The notes beneath the pieces were generated by a model. It was not told where the DNA came from and made no database searches. It saw only the letters and a program-made list of their open reading frames with translations. The position numbers and the translations under genes were made by a program. Below are positions 1 to 8,571 of a DNA stretch of 64,000 bases, piece by piece. This stretch comes from JAJPKK01 sp963702755 (GTDB lineage: Bacteria > Pseudomonadota > Alphaproteobacteria > Rhizobiales > Xanthobacteraceae), in contig CAVPDZ010000015.1 in the NCBI GenBank assembly GCA_963702755.1, positions 164,288 through 228,287 of the forward strand. The letters run 5' to 3'. Position 1 is the stretch's first letter; each line of letters opens with the position of its first letter.

Positions 1-207
1 GCCGAGCTGAGAGAGCGACGTGTCAATATTTTCTTTGATGCGGCCGACGCGCGCGCGAGCCGCGCGCAGCGACTCATCGCCCGCTTCGTTCAACATCGAC
101 GGGATTTCCTGGGTGAGCTTGGCAACGTCGTTGCTCAACGCCTGAAGATCGTCGCGGATCTTGTCAAACCTTCCGTTGGCGCTCATTCGCCCGGTCATGG
201 CATTCAT
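1..207 (-). CDS. DUF883/ElaB-like protein, partial (N-terminus only)
   Basis: Only the first 69 codons are inside the window; the gene runs off the left edge. The visible part is hydrophilic and helical, with spaced leucines (KIRDDLQALSNDVAKL) and an Arg-rich stretch, as in the N-terminal coiled coil of DUF883 (ElaB/YqjD) inner-membrane-anchored proteins, which carry a C-terminal membrane helix that cannot be seen here. The ATG at 205-207 follows a GGGAG ribosome site. Family members bind ribosomes or act in envelope stress; that is family knowledge and not visible here. Another short coiled-coil family is possible. Confidence 0.55.
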   Translation of the reverse strand, partial: MNAMTGRMSANGRFDKIRDDLQALSNDVAKLTQEIPSMLNEAGDESLRAARARVGRIKENIDTSLSQLG

Positions 208-459
208 GTCTCTACTCCCAATCGCATTTGGTGCTCGGTAAAACGCGCTTTGAATGGCACGCTTGGCAACGCTGAATCGATCTATGAGTTCCGCGCCAAC
301 GGTCCGACGCTCGAAACTTCGCTGCACCATGTTCGCAACCGCTTGCAGCTATTCGGGTTTCGGCGCATGGCAGCATGCCGCGCGGAACTTTGGAGGCCCT
401 CGGCGATTGTTGCGGCGCAGCTGTCATCCGACGGCAATGACGTCGAGGGGACCGAATAA

Positions 460-657
460 ATGTCTGACGAAGTGACGGACGAATTCACCTGCCCGAGCTG
501 CGGCAGCCAATCTGTTCGCTATCCGGAGCGTACGCAGTTGTGGCGGATCGTGACGTGTCGCGCTTGCGGCACCAAGCTCGGGACGCTGGCGGAGTTTCGC
601 CGCTTCGTCCATTGTCATGCGGTTCTACCGGCGAGTGGGGTAGTCAGCGGCTGCTGA
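460..657 (+). CDS. Small zinc-ribbon protein
   Basis: A 65-residue protein with two CxxC pairs, CPSC near residue 12 and CRAC near residue 34, which would bind one zinc ion. The region between them (VRYPERTQLWRIVTCRACG) looks like a rubredoxin/zinc-ribbon knuckle. A GAGGGG ribosome site lies 10 bases ahead of the ATG, which makes translation likely. There is no DNA-binding or enzymatic domain besides the ribbon. Its function is unknown and it stands alone between the DUF883-like gene and the trehalose operon, which is on the other strand. Confidence 0.5.
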   Translation: MSDEVTDEFTCPSCGSQSVRYPERTQLWRIVTCRACGTKLGTLAEFRRFVHCHAVLPASGVVSGC

Positions 658-727
658 GACGCGGCATTGCATTTCCTCGGCGTCAGAGTTTTACGCCGTA
701 TAATATTTAGCCAGTCAGGCTTTTCAG

Positions 728-2242
728 CTATTCCGGGACCGCCCGCGCGGAAAATGGCGGGCCCACGGTGTCGGGACTGCCTCCGAGGATTGGTAATGGA
801 TCGAGCGACGTGTCCGTAAGGCCACCTCGGCCTTCACGTCTCACATCGACGCCGCGCAATTCCTGCAAGAATTCCGACTGCCATCGCACCACGTCGTGCT
901 CGGAAATGGCCGCCAGCAAATCCTGGTGGCGCGCCCGCCGCTCCTCGAGCGGCATCGCGAGTGCTTGAGCGATGGCGCCAGCGACCGCTTCCGGATCATA
1001 TGGATTTACCAGCAGCGCCCGCTTGAGTTCGATTGCCGCGCCGGCGAAGCGCGACAAGATCAGCACGCCGGGGTCGTCTGGGTTTTGAGCGGCGACATAT
1101 TCCTTGGCGACGAGGTTCATGCCGTCGCGCAGCGGCGTTACCAGGCCAACACGTGCCGCGCGATAGAGGCCCGCCAGCACCGAGCGGCTGTAGACTCGGT
1201 TGACATAGCGGATCGGCGTCCAAGATACCTCGCCATACTTGCCGTTGATGCGGCCGGCGGCGGCGCTCGTCAGCCGCTCCAGTTCGATGTACTCGGGAAT
1301 TTCCGTACGGTTTTTCGGGGCAATTTGCAGATACGTGACCTGGCCAAGCCAGTCAGGATTGCCGGCGAGAAAGGTATCGAACGCATCCAGCCGCTGGATC
1401 AACCCCTTGGAATAATCGAGCCGGTCCACCCCGATCACCAGAGCGCGCCCGCCGAGACCTGCGATCAATTCTTTGACGAGAGGCGACCGGATGCTCTGGC
1501 GTGCGAGCCGCTGAAACGCGTTGGGGTCGATTCCGACCGGGAAACTACCAATCCTGGTCCGATGTCCATCGAGGGTCATGGTGATGCGGTGCCCGGACGA
1601 CTCGAACACCCGCAGCTCGCGCTTGCCCACGGCTTCCGCCATCAAATAGCGCACAAAATTGCCGGCATCGGCGTCAGTCTGGAAGCCCACCACGTCATAT
1701 TCGAGGAGACGCGGCATCAGCTGCTCGTGGTTCGGCAGCGACATCAACACTTCAGGTGAGGGCAGGGGGACGTGGAGGAAAAAGCCGATGCGGTTCGCGT
1801 GCCCACGTCGTCGCAGTAAGTCGGCGATCGGGATCAGGTGATAGTCGTGCACCCAGATGTAATCGTCGTCGTCGATCAGCTTGGAGAGTTCGTTCGCGAA
1901 ATGCTCGTTGACCCGCAGGTAGCCGCCGAGGTCGCGCCGCGCGAACTCGGCGAGGTCGAGCCGATAATGCAAGATCGGCCACAGCACGCGGTTGGCGAAG
2001 CCGTTGTAGTATTCCTGGAAATCATCGGCCGAAAGATCGGTGACGACGTAGTCCACGTTTTTGTTGCGGACCGTGCGGGTCTCGACCTGATCGGGCGCCG
2101 CGATCTTGCCGCTCCATCCGAGCCAGATGCCGCCGTTCTGCTGCAATGCCGGGCGCAGCGCCACTTCGAGCCCACCCGCTCGATTGCCGCCTTCCCGGGT
2201 CGGAACAGAAACGCGATTAGAAACGACGACTAGCTGCGCCAA
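728..2242 (-). CDS. otsA: Trehalose-6-phosphate synthase
   Basis: GT20 glycosyltransferase that makes trehalose 6-phosphate from UDP-glucose (or another NDP-glucose) and glucose 6-phosphate in the cytoplasm. Visible motifs in order: SNRVSVP and RAGGLE at the N-terminus (nucleotide-sugar/G6P binding), WVHDYHLIP, RLDYSKGL, and PLRDGMNLVAKEYVA with GVLILSRFAGAA near the C-terminus. With the chosen TTG start the protein is 504 residues, slightly longer than E. coli OtsA. The TTG is preferred because a GGGAGG ribosome site lies 8 bases upstream and the protein then begins with AQLVVVSNRV, the usual family N-terminus; upstream in-frame sequence belongs to the preceding glycosidase gene, which overlaps by 13 bases. 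Last gene of otsB-GH15-otsA. Confidence 0.93.
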   Translation of the reverse strand: MAQLVVVSNRVSVPTREGGNRAGGLEVALRPALQQNGGIWLGWSGKIAAPDQVETRTVRNKNVDYVVTDLSADDFQEYYNGFANRVLWPILHYRLDLAEFARRDLGGYLRVNEHFANELSKLIDDDDYIWVHDYHLIPIADLLRRRGHANRIGFFLHVPLPSPEVLMSLPNHEQLMPRLLEYDVVGFQTDADAGNFVRYLMAEAVGKRELRVFESSGHRITMTLDGHRTRIGSFPVGIDPNAFQRLARQSIRSPLVKELIAGLGGRALVIGVDRLDYSKGLIQRLDAFDTFLAGNPDWLGQVTYLQIAPKNRTEIPEYIELERLTSAAAGRINGKYGEVSWTPIRYVNRVYSRSVLAGLYRAARVGLVTPLRDGMNLVAKEYVAAQNPDDPGVLILSRFAGAAIELKRALLVNPYDPEAVAGAIAQALAMPLEERRARHQDLLAAISEHDVVRWQSEFLQELRGVDVRREGRGGLTDTSLDPLPILGGSPDTVGPPFSARAVPE

Positions 2243-4015
2243 TATCGATCCTCCCAGCTCCGCGATAGGCGCATCGCCGTCAGCACCAGCCCTGCCATTG
2301 AATAGGTTTGGGGGAAGTTCCCCCATAGCTGCCCGGTCTGCGGATGCACGTGCTCCGCCAACAGGCCGTAGCGGTTTCGATACTTCAGGGCATCGGTGAA
2401 CATTTCGCGGGCCTCGTCGCGACGGCCGAGATCCCACCACGCGTCAATCAGCCAGAAGCGGCAGACCAAAAACGCGGATTCCGGAATCCCGAAATCATCC
2501 TCACGCGTGTACCGCATAACGTGCTTATCACGGAAAAGTTCCCGTTCGATCGCATCTACCGTACGGACGAAACGCGGATCGTCGGCATCGATGAGGCCGA
2601 TATCCGGCAGGAGCAGAATACTGGCGTCGAGATCGTCAACGCCGAACCCGGCGGTAAAGGCGCTCGCGCTTTTCGTTCCAGGATTCGGCGAGCAAACGCG
2701 ATTGGATTGCGGTTGCGCGTTCGGCCCAATGCGCGGCGCGTTGCTTGAGGCCGAGATGCGAGGCAATTGCGGCAAGACGGCTGCAGCCAGCCCAGCACAT
2801 GGCGGCGGAATGGGTGTGCACACGGGTGCGTCCGCGGTATTCCCAGATACCAGCATCGGGCTCGAATGCCAGCCGCTCCGCCTCGGCGCCGAGCCGCTCC
2901 AGCAAGGTGAAGAGCGTCTCGTCCGCCTGGCGCGGCAGACGCCGATCGTAGAACATCGGCATCGCGGCGAGGATGATGCTACCGAACGTGTCGTGTTGGG
3001 CCTGATGGACCGCCGCGTTGCCGACGCGCACCGGGCCGTCGCCGCGATAGCCCTTGAGGCCAGTTGCGATCCGCTCCTCGATGCTCTCGGAGGGCACAAT
3101 GCCGTAAACCGGGCGCGACACTCGTTCCGACGCGATGCCGAGAATGAAGGAGATGAAATCCTCCATCGTTTGCGTCGCGCCCAAGCGATTGAGGGCTTTC
3201 ACGACAAAATAAGCGTCGCGCAGCCAGCAGTAGCGGTAATCCCAGTTTCGTCCCGAGTGGGGCGCTTCCGGAATGGAGGTGGTGTGGGCCGCGATGATGC
3301 CACCGGTCTCATCGAAGCTCGACAGCTTGAGGGAGATGGCGGCGCGGATGATTGCGTCCTGCCACTCGTAGGCGGTCGACAGCCGCCGCACCCACTCGCT
3401 CCAATATTGTCGCGTGCGATCAAGGAACGACCGGCAGGTCTGCGCGACGTCCGCCCGGAACGGCTCATCGGAACCGATCACGAGATGAATGGGCCGCGTC
3501 AGAACGAACGGTGCCTCGCGATCGATGTATGAGATCGGGCCGTCGGTGGTGAGCCTGATGACCGCGTCAGCGCCGCGAAAGCTGATGTGGTTGCTGCCGA
3601 TCGATTTGTGTTCGGGTGGTGCGCCATATCCGAAGGCCGGACGCAGACGAATCGTAATTCGCGGAAGACCCGCGATGGGCTCGATAATGCGCAGCAGCTG
3701 AGACGGACGATAGAGCCGGTCGAACTCGTTGAACCTGGGCGCAAAGTCCGTGATCCTGACGGCACCGCCCTGGTTGTCGGTCAGCACAGTCGAGACGATT
3801 GCGGTATTGCGCAGATACTCCGAACTGTACTCGACCATTCCGTCGAGCACGACGTCGTAAAACCCCTTTTCCTCGTCACCCGCCAACAGACGGCAGAACA
3901 ACGGATCGCTGTCGAAACGCGGATAACACCACCACACGATGCGCGATGTGGGCTCGATCAGCGCCGCTGTCCGTCCATTGCCGATAACAGCAAGATCCAA
4001 GCCGAAATCCGTCAT
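2230..4015 (-). CDS. GH15 glycoside hydrolase (glucoamylase/trehalase-like), frameshifted
   Basis: Glucoamylase-family (alpha/alpha)6 enzyme; relatives hydrolyse trehalose or alpha-glucans. The N-terminal part has the family opening IGNGRTAALIEP and WWCYPRFDSDPLF, and the catalytic core shows RNWDYRYCWLRDAYF. The reading frame breaks at about 2662, where one extra C on the coding strand separates the ...SWNEKRE segment from AFTAGFGVDDLDAS. Without that base the protein is 594 residues, the family's usual length, and ends ...AMRLSRSWEDRYWRS. The ATG overlaps the otsB stop (ATGA), so it is probably translationally coupled. The same gene order with trehalose genes is common in Rhizobiales. A sequencing error is more likely than a pseudogene. 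Confidence 0.85.
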
Positions 4016-4803
4016 TGCGGATCGTTTCCACAGCCGCATAGCTGGGCGAGCCAGGCGCGCACATCGCCCGGCGTCCCGAAGGTCCCGGCTGTTCCGGGCA
4101 CGTTTCGCCCCACCGAGAATCCTCGGCCCCCGATGCGAGGCAGGATTTCGAATACGGTTTGGTCGGTGGCGTCGTCGCCTACGAAAATCGGAACGCGCCC
4201 GGCAAACGGAGGGAGCAGCATCAGAGCGATGACGGCGCTGCCTTTGCTGTATTGCACGGGTTTGATTTCAACGACCGATTTGCCGCGCAGGATCTCCAAG
4301 TCGGCATCAGGCTCACCCGCGACGACCGCCGTAACCTCGCGGTCAAGCGGTTCGCGCTGTTGCGGCGCCAGCCGATAATGCAGGGCAAACGAGGCATCTT
4401 TGTCTTCGGCGATGATGCCGCTGTCGAGCGCCGCGAGAGCGGCGAGCCGCCGCTTGATTGATGGGGCGAGCGATCGCGGGGTCGTCCGCTTGGTCGCGGC
4501 GTCGCTCGTCAGGCGAACTTCCATGCCGTGCGCCCCGATTGCAGGCAGCCGGAGCGGCGCGAATAGCCGGTCGAGGTTTTCAATCAATCGGCCGCTGACG
4601 AGCGCAAGAGCCCCACTGGTTCTGCGATGCAGCTCCCCGAGCGTATCGCGAAGCGAGGCCGGCACGACGACGCTTTCCGGGGTCGCCGCGATGTCGAGAA
4701 TTGTGCCGTCGATGTCGAGCAGGATCGCGGTGCGATCGAGAGCAATCTCCTCGCAACGTGTCCGTGGAAATCGAGATAGCTGCGGGTCGGCGTTCGCCTG
4801 CAT
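4012..4803 (-). CDS. otsB: Trehalose-6-phosphate phosphatase
   Basis: HAD-superfamily phosphatase that removes phosphate from trehalose 6-phosphate. The nucleophile motif I is LLDIDGTIL (residues about 28-36), motif II is LVSGR, and motif IV is FVGDDATDQTVF near the C-terminus. It has 263 residues, normal for the family. It is first in otsB-GH15-otsA and its stop overlaps the next start by the ATGA arrangement. A long leader separates it from a putative EcfG-type promoter at 5038-5062, so stress-induced trehalose synthesis is likely. Confidence 0.93.
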   Translation of the reverse strand: MQANADPQLSRFPRTRCEEIALDRTAILLDIDGTILDIAATPESVVVPASLRDTLGELHRRTSGALALVSGRLIENLDRLFAPLRLPAIGAHGMEVRLTSDAATKRTTPRSLAPSIKRRLAALAALDSGIIAEDKDASFALHYRLAPQQREPLDREVTAVVAGEPDADLEILRGKSVVEIKPVQYSKGSAVIALMLLPPFAGRVPIFVGDDATDQTVFEILPRIGGRGFSVGRNVPGTAGTFGTPGDVRAWLAQLCGCGNDPQ

Positions 4804-5037
4804 TGAATTGTCCCAGGATTGATGGTGTTACCGCCGCGATGCGGCGGCAACAAATTTCGGGGGCAATCGTGTCGTCGGCGTGGCGCGCCGGTATGCAAAA
4901 GCTGCCGGCATAACCTCAGCGGCACAATTGTTCCTGGCACGGCACGCAGTCGACACTTTCATATCGGGCGATTTCGCGACAGCTCTGGCGGTTCTGATGA
5001 CCCATTACAGGAGACGCGTCCCCCAACACCTGTATGA

Positions 5038-5062
5038 AACGCCGCATGTGACGAAAAGTTCC
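5038..5062 (-). promoter_or_regulatory. Putative EcfG (general stress sigma factor) promoter of the trehalose operon
   Basis: On the minus strand this reads GGAAC, 16 bases, CGTT, which is the consensus for EcfG-type sigma factors in alphaproteobacteria. It faces otsB, about 235 bases away, and lies just after the stop of the rhodopsin-transducer-like gene. ecfG itself is at 61.5 kb. The match is exact but the 5' leader would be long. Confidence 0.6.
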
Positions 5063-5091
5063 AAGTCTTGTGCGCAGCAAAAAAACGACGC

Positions 5092-5466
5092 TCAGCCCTC
5101 GGCATAAGCCACGGTGGAGAGCAGCGCGAAGTCGGCGCGGCGCGAATCCAATCTCGTGTGCTGAACGATGATAGGTACGTCAGATTCGAACACCGAGCTG
5201 TAGTCGGTGTCGCGGGGAACCGGCCGTGGATCGTCGAGGTCGTTGAAACGCAAGTGCAGCGTGCGCCGCGCGCCGACCTCGATCTGATAAGGGCCGGCCG
5301 GCTCACTGTCGGAAAAAAAGATCGTCAGCGTCACGTTCGCCGGTTGGTCGCCCGCGTTGAGGATACAGGCGGTCTCGTGAGAGATCAGCGTGCGGTCCGA
5401 AAAGGCGCTTCCCGAGGGAATATAACCTTCCGCGATTACCCATCGACGGCGCCCGATTGCATTCAT
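5092..5466 (-). CDS. Anabaena sensory rhodopsin transducer (ASRT)-like protein
   Basis: A 124-residue soluble beta-rich protein with the ASRT family signature: RRRWVIAEGYIPS at the N-terminus, SHETACILNAGDQ, the run GPYQIEVGARRTLHLRFNDL, and SDVPIIVQHTRLDSRRA near the end. In Anabaena the homologue couples a sensory rhodopsin to gene expression as a tetramer. Many bacteria carry the family without a rhodopsin, and relatives may bind sugars or DNA. No rhodopsin gene is in this window. It sits between the trehalose operon and a glucose dehydrogenase, which fits a role around carbohydrate sensing, but that is inference. A GAGG ribosome site precedes the ATG. Confidence 0.8.
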   Translation of the reverse strand: MNAIGRRRWVIAEGYIPSGSAFSDRTLISHETACILNAGDQPANVTLTIFFSDSEPAGPYQIEVGARRTLHLRFNDLDDPRPVPRDTDYSSVFESDVPIIVQHTRLDSRRADFALLSTVAYAEG

Positions 5467-5663
5467 AGTAGATGACCTCGCTGGAAATTCTTTGCCTTGC
5501 CTTTAATTCGCCGCGTGCTGGGCGGGTTCCGATGAGAGAGAAGGCATGGAACTTTTTCGCGGCTTGCGCGTACCGATATGGGGGCGGCTCGCAATCCGCC
5601 AGCGCAAGTCGCGATGATCGACGCGACTCAGCAGATCCACCTTGACCCTCGCGAAGGACCACC

Positions 5664-6719
5664 TTGCGCGCCATTACCGTAAAGCCAGGCGAGGAAGGGT
5701 CCGCCCGCCTGGAGGATGTCCCGGATCCTGCCGTTTCTGACGGGTCGGTTCTGGTGCGCACGCGTGCGCTTGGCATTTGCGGCACGGATCGGGAGATCGT
5801 TGCAGGCCATTACGGTTGGGCGCCTGCCGGCGCCGCACGGCTCATTCTCGGACATGAGTCGCTCGGCGTCGTCCTTGACGCGCCAAAGGACAGTGGGCTG
5901 ACGAAGGGGGATCTCGTCGTCGGCATCGTCCGGCGCCCCGATCCCGTCCCATGTCCGGCTTGCGCTATCGGCAATTGGGACATGTGCCGCAATGGCCGAT
6001 ATACCGAACGCGGCATCAAAGAGCGCGATGGTTACGGCGCCGAAATGTTTCGGATCGAGCCGGAATTCACCGTGAAGCTCAATCGCGATCTCGGCGCGCT
6101 TGGCGTGTTGGTCGAGCCGGCAAGTATCGTTGCCAAGGCCTGGGACCACGTGATGCGAATTGGAGGCCGTGCTGGGGATTGGCAGCCGCGTACATTGCTC
6201 GTGACCGGCGCGGGCCCGGTCGGTCTCTTGGCCGCGCTTATGGGCCACCAGCAAGGGCTCGATGTGCATGTGTTCGATCGCGCTGAAGACGGTGCCAAAC
6301 CCGCGCTCGTCCGCAGTCTTGGCGGCACGTATCACTCCGGTGGGGTCGAAGAAATCGAGGATCTCGCACCCGATATCATCATGGAATGCACGGGTGCGCC
6401 CTCGCTGATCCACCTTCTTCTCGGGCGCACTGCTGCCGCCGGCGTGATGTGTCTTGCCGGCGTATCCAATCCCGGACGCGCCCTTGCTCTCGATATCGGC
6501 CGATTGAATCGGACCCTGGTGTTGGACAACAACGTTGTGTTTGGGTCGGTCAATGCCAATCGACGACATTACGAGATGGCCGCGGCGGCACTTGGTCGAG
6601 CCGATCCGAAATGGCTTGCGGGAATGATCACGCGGTGCGTGCCGCTCGATCACTGGAGCGAGTCACTGCGGTTTCGACCGGACGACATCAAGGTCGTCAT
6701 TGATATGGGCCGCGCCTGA
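5664..6719 (+). CDS. Glucose 1-dehydrogenase-like medium-chain alcohol dehydrogenase
   Basis: A 351-residue zinc-dependent MDR enzyme. The N-terminal GroES-like domain has ALGICGTDREI (catalytic zinc Cys) and ILGHESLG, followed by a short structural-zinc-type loop with PCPACAIGNWDMC. The Rossmann motif is TGAGPVGLLAA near residue 180. The C-terminal part (FGSVNANRRHYEMAAAAL) is the glucose dehydrogenase C-terminal type, as in Sulfolobus and Haloferax enzymes that oxidise glucose to gluconolactone with NAD(P). The start is TTG with GAAGGA just upstream. A weak EcfG-like element (GGAAC-N16-CGTA) lies at 5548-5572. The true substrate may be another aldose. Confidence 0.85.
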   Translation: MRAITVKPGEEGSARLEDVPDPAVSDGSVLVRTRALGICGTDREIVAGHYGWAPAGAARLILGHESLGVVLDAPKDSGLTKGDLVVGIVRRPDPVPCPACAIGNWDMCRNGRYTERGIKERDGYGAEMFRIEPEFTVKLNRDLGALGVLVEPASIVAKAWDHVMRIGGRAGDWQPRTLLVTGAGPVGLLAALMGHQQGLDVHVFDRAEDGAKPALVRSLGGTYHSGGVEEIEDLAPDIIMECTGAPSLIHLLLGRTAAAGVMCLAGVSNPGRALALDIGRLNRTLVLDNNVVFGSVNANRRHYEMAAAALGRADPKWLAGMITRCVPLDHWSESLRFRPDDIKVVIDMGRA

Positions 6720-6818
6720 CGCATTTCACATCGCGAGCCCGACCAATCCAATTTGGCCGATGCCGACTATTTGCCGCCAAGGCGCCGTTATGTCGTCTGG
6801 CCGGCAATCATCTGCACG

Positions 6819-6844
6819 GGAACCGAGCGCGCCAACGCGACGTT
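6819..6844 (+). promoter_or_regulatory. Putative EcfG promoter of the GAF-HWE kinase gene
   Basis: GGAAC, 17 bases, CGTT on the plus strand, about 140 bases ahead of the kinase start at 6984. It matches the EcfG consensus exactly. No other plus-strand gene lies between, so the element points only at the kinase. Confidence 0.55.
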
Positions 6845-6983
6845 GGGGCATTTGACTCAAGTGCGACGCAGCCGATTGGTGGACGCGCAAAATCGCCCGT
6901 TTGCGACCCCGCTGCCTGTTTATGGCGCCGTCTCGTCAAGCGCCGAGAAGGCATCTCGGCAACCTTAGCCAACGGATAGCCTG

Positions 6984-8183
6984 ATGAGCGATACCACCGC
7001 GCCCATGGATGAGCCTGAAGTGCCGATAGCGTTGGCACTGACCCAGCGCATCCGGCAACAGGAATTTCTAGCCGAGCTTGGCACGTCAGCACTTCGTGGC
7101 GCGAATTTTGATCGTCTGCTCGACAACGCCGCACAACTGTCAGCTCTCGGAATGCGCGCGCAATTCTCCAAGGTGCTGGAATATCTCCCGGACGAGAACG
7201 AACTTCTGGTCCGGGCCGGCGTCGGCTGGGAGCCGGGAGTCGTTGGGGTGGCCAAAATCGGCGCTGATCTGGCATCGCCCGCGGGATTTGCACTGCGGAC
7301 CGGCAAGCCGGTCATCTCGAACAATCTCGAACATGAGGGACGGTTCAGGACCCCTGAACTGCTGCTGCGTCACGGCATTCGCCGCGCGATGAACGTAATC
7401 CTGGAGGGCGACGGCAAGCCTTTCGGCGTGCTCGAGGTCGACAGCCGCAACGATGATCAGTTCGTGGAGCACGATCTCGCCTTTCTGCAAAGCGCTGCAA
7501 ATATTCTGGGGCTCGCGATCGAGCGCGAGCGTCGCGAGCAGAATTTGAAGGCGGCTCTGGAGCGCCAGGAGATGCTGCTGCACGAAGTCAGCCATCGGGT
7601 AAAGAACAGCCTCGCGATCGTCGCGAGCATGCTGAAACTTCAATCGACGTCGGTCGGCGATGCCGTGCTTGCGCGGCATCTTGAAAACGCGGCCCGTCGT
7701 GTCGGCGCCGTCGCGACCGCGCACGAGCGCATTCATCGCAACGACGGAAGCGACCGCATAGATCTCGGTGCCTATATCGAAAGCGTCTGCGAGGATCTCG
7801 ACGCTGCCCTGTTTCATTGCGACATCAGGGTCGATGCCGACACCGGGATCGATATTTCGACCGACCGCGCTATCGCAATCGCACTCATCGCCAATGAGCT
7901 GATCACCAATGCCGTCAAGTACGCCTATGGTGACGGTCCGAGCGGTGATATCTGGGTTCGCCTTGCGAGGGGCGAGGACGGAACCATTGCGCTCTCGGTT
8001 CGCGATAGCGGCCGCGGATTGCCGTCGCATTTCGACCTGCGCACTCCAGCGGGCCTCGGCATGCGCATCGTCAAATCTTTCGCCACGCAACTGAAGGCGC
8101 GGCTCGATGTGCGTCGCCTCGACCCCGGCACCGAATTCGTGCTGACGGCTCCCATCGATCCGAAACTGACAAATGGGAGATAG
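6984..8183 (+). CDS. GAF-domain HWE/HisKA_2 sensor histidine kinase
   Basis: A cytoplasmic 399-residue kinase with no membrane segment. Residues about 25-180 form a GAF domain (GVLEVDSRNDDQF and a hydrophobic core). The phosphoacceptor box is LLHEVSHRVKNSLAIV with His204. The ATPase domain has ALIANELITNAVKYAYG (N box), RDSGRGLP, and GLGMRIV. HWE/HisKA_2 kinases often phosphorylate PhyR-type anti-anti-sigma factors in alphaproteobacteria. An EcfG-like promoter precedes the gene, so it may act in a positive loop in the general stress response. No partner regulator is adjacent. The GAF ligand is unknown. Confidence 0.88.
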   Translation: MSDTTAPMDEPEVPIALALTQRIRQQEFLAELGTSALRGANFDRLLDNAAQLSALGMRAQFSKVLEYLPDENELLVRAGVGWEPGVVGVAKIGADLASPAGFALRTGKPVISNNLEHEGRFRTPELLLRHGIRRAMNVILEGDGKPFGVLEVDSRNDDQFVEHDLAFLQSAANILGLAIERERREQNLKAALERQEMLLHEVSHRVKNSLAIVASMLKLQSTSVGDAVLARHLENAARRVGAVATAHERIHRNDGSDRIDLGAYIESVCEDLDAALFHCDIRVDADTGIDISTDRAIAIALIANELITNAVKYAYGDGPSGDIWVRLARGEDGTIALSVRDSGRGLPSHFDLRTPAGLGMRIVKSFATQLKARLDVRRLDPGTEFVLTAPIDPKLTNGR

Positions 8184-8571
8184 GCGTCGAGTTCTGATGA
8201 ATTAGGTTTCCGTCGCGGTCGCAGGCTGCTAGTGGCTCGTCGGTAGCTCTGATCCCGCCACCTCAAATCCACCCGACCGGCTATCTCTGGAGCCATCGTT
8301 AATAAATCGTGAAGGGCGCTCGTCCGATCGTTGGTCCTTCACGCTCGTAAAGTCTTCTTAACACTTTCTTCTAAGCTTTTATTAATCCTTAAGAATTCCT
8401 ATCGTTTGATGGGCCGATGGGGGTTTCTGCCTATGATTTCGGTCCTGGCCGGTCTCCTCGACTGTCAGCATTTGGACGGCCGCCGTCTGGACCCTGCCAT
8501 GGTGATGCCGAGATGTTCGCTAGTATCCACGGGTATGGGCGTGTGATTCGGGTGGGGAGTTCCGAACGCAA
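8184..8571. other. Intergenic region with an inverted repeat and AT-rich segment
   Basis: No convincing gene. An 8-base inverted repeat, CGTGAAGG at 8308-8315 and CCTTCACG at 8336-8343, could form a hairpin or an operator. It is followed by an unusually AT-rich stretch at about 8350-8405 that could hold the promoter of the hydrolase-like gene downstream. Confidence 0.4.

Noticed and set aside
250..459. A 69-codon open frame just ahead of the zinc-ribbon gene, ending next to its start
   Set aside because: No family pattern, no clear ribosome site, and two other frames are equally open here.
896..1759. Long plus-strand frame opposite otsA
   Set aside because: Pure antisense of a well-conserved gene; high GC makes such frames common.
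2396..3532. 378-codon plus-strand frame opposite the GH15 gene
   Set aside because: Antisense shadow; the GH15 reading gives catalytic motifs.
5548..5572. GGAAC-N16-CGTA ahead of the glucose dehydrogenase as an EcfG promoter
   Set aside because: One mismatch in the short -10 part and no support from gene function.
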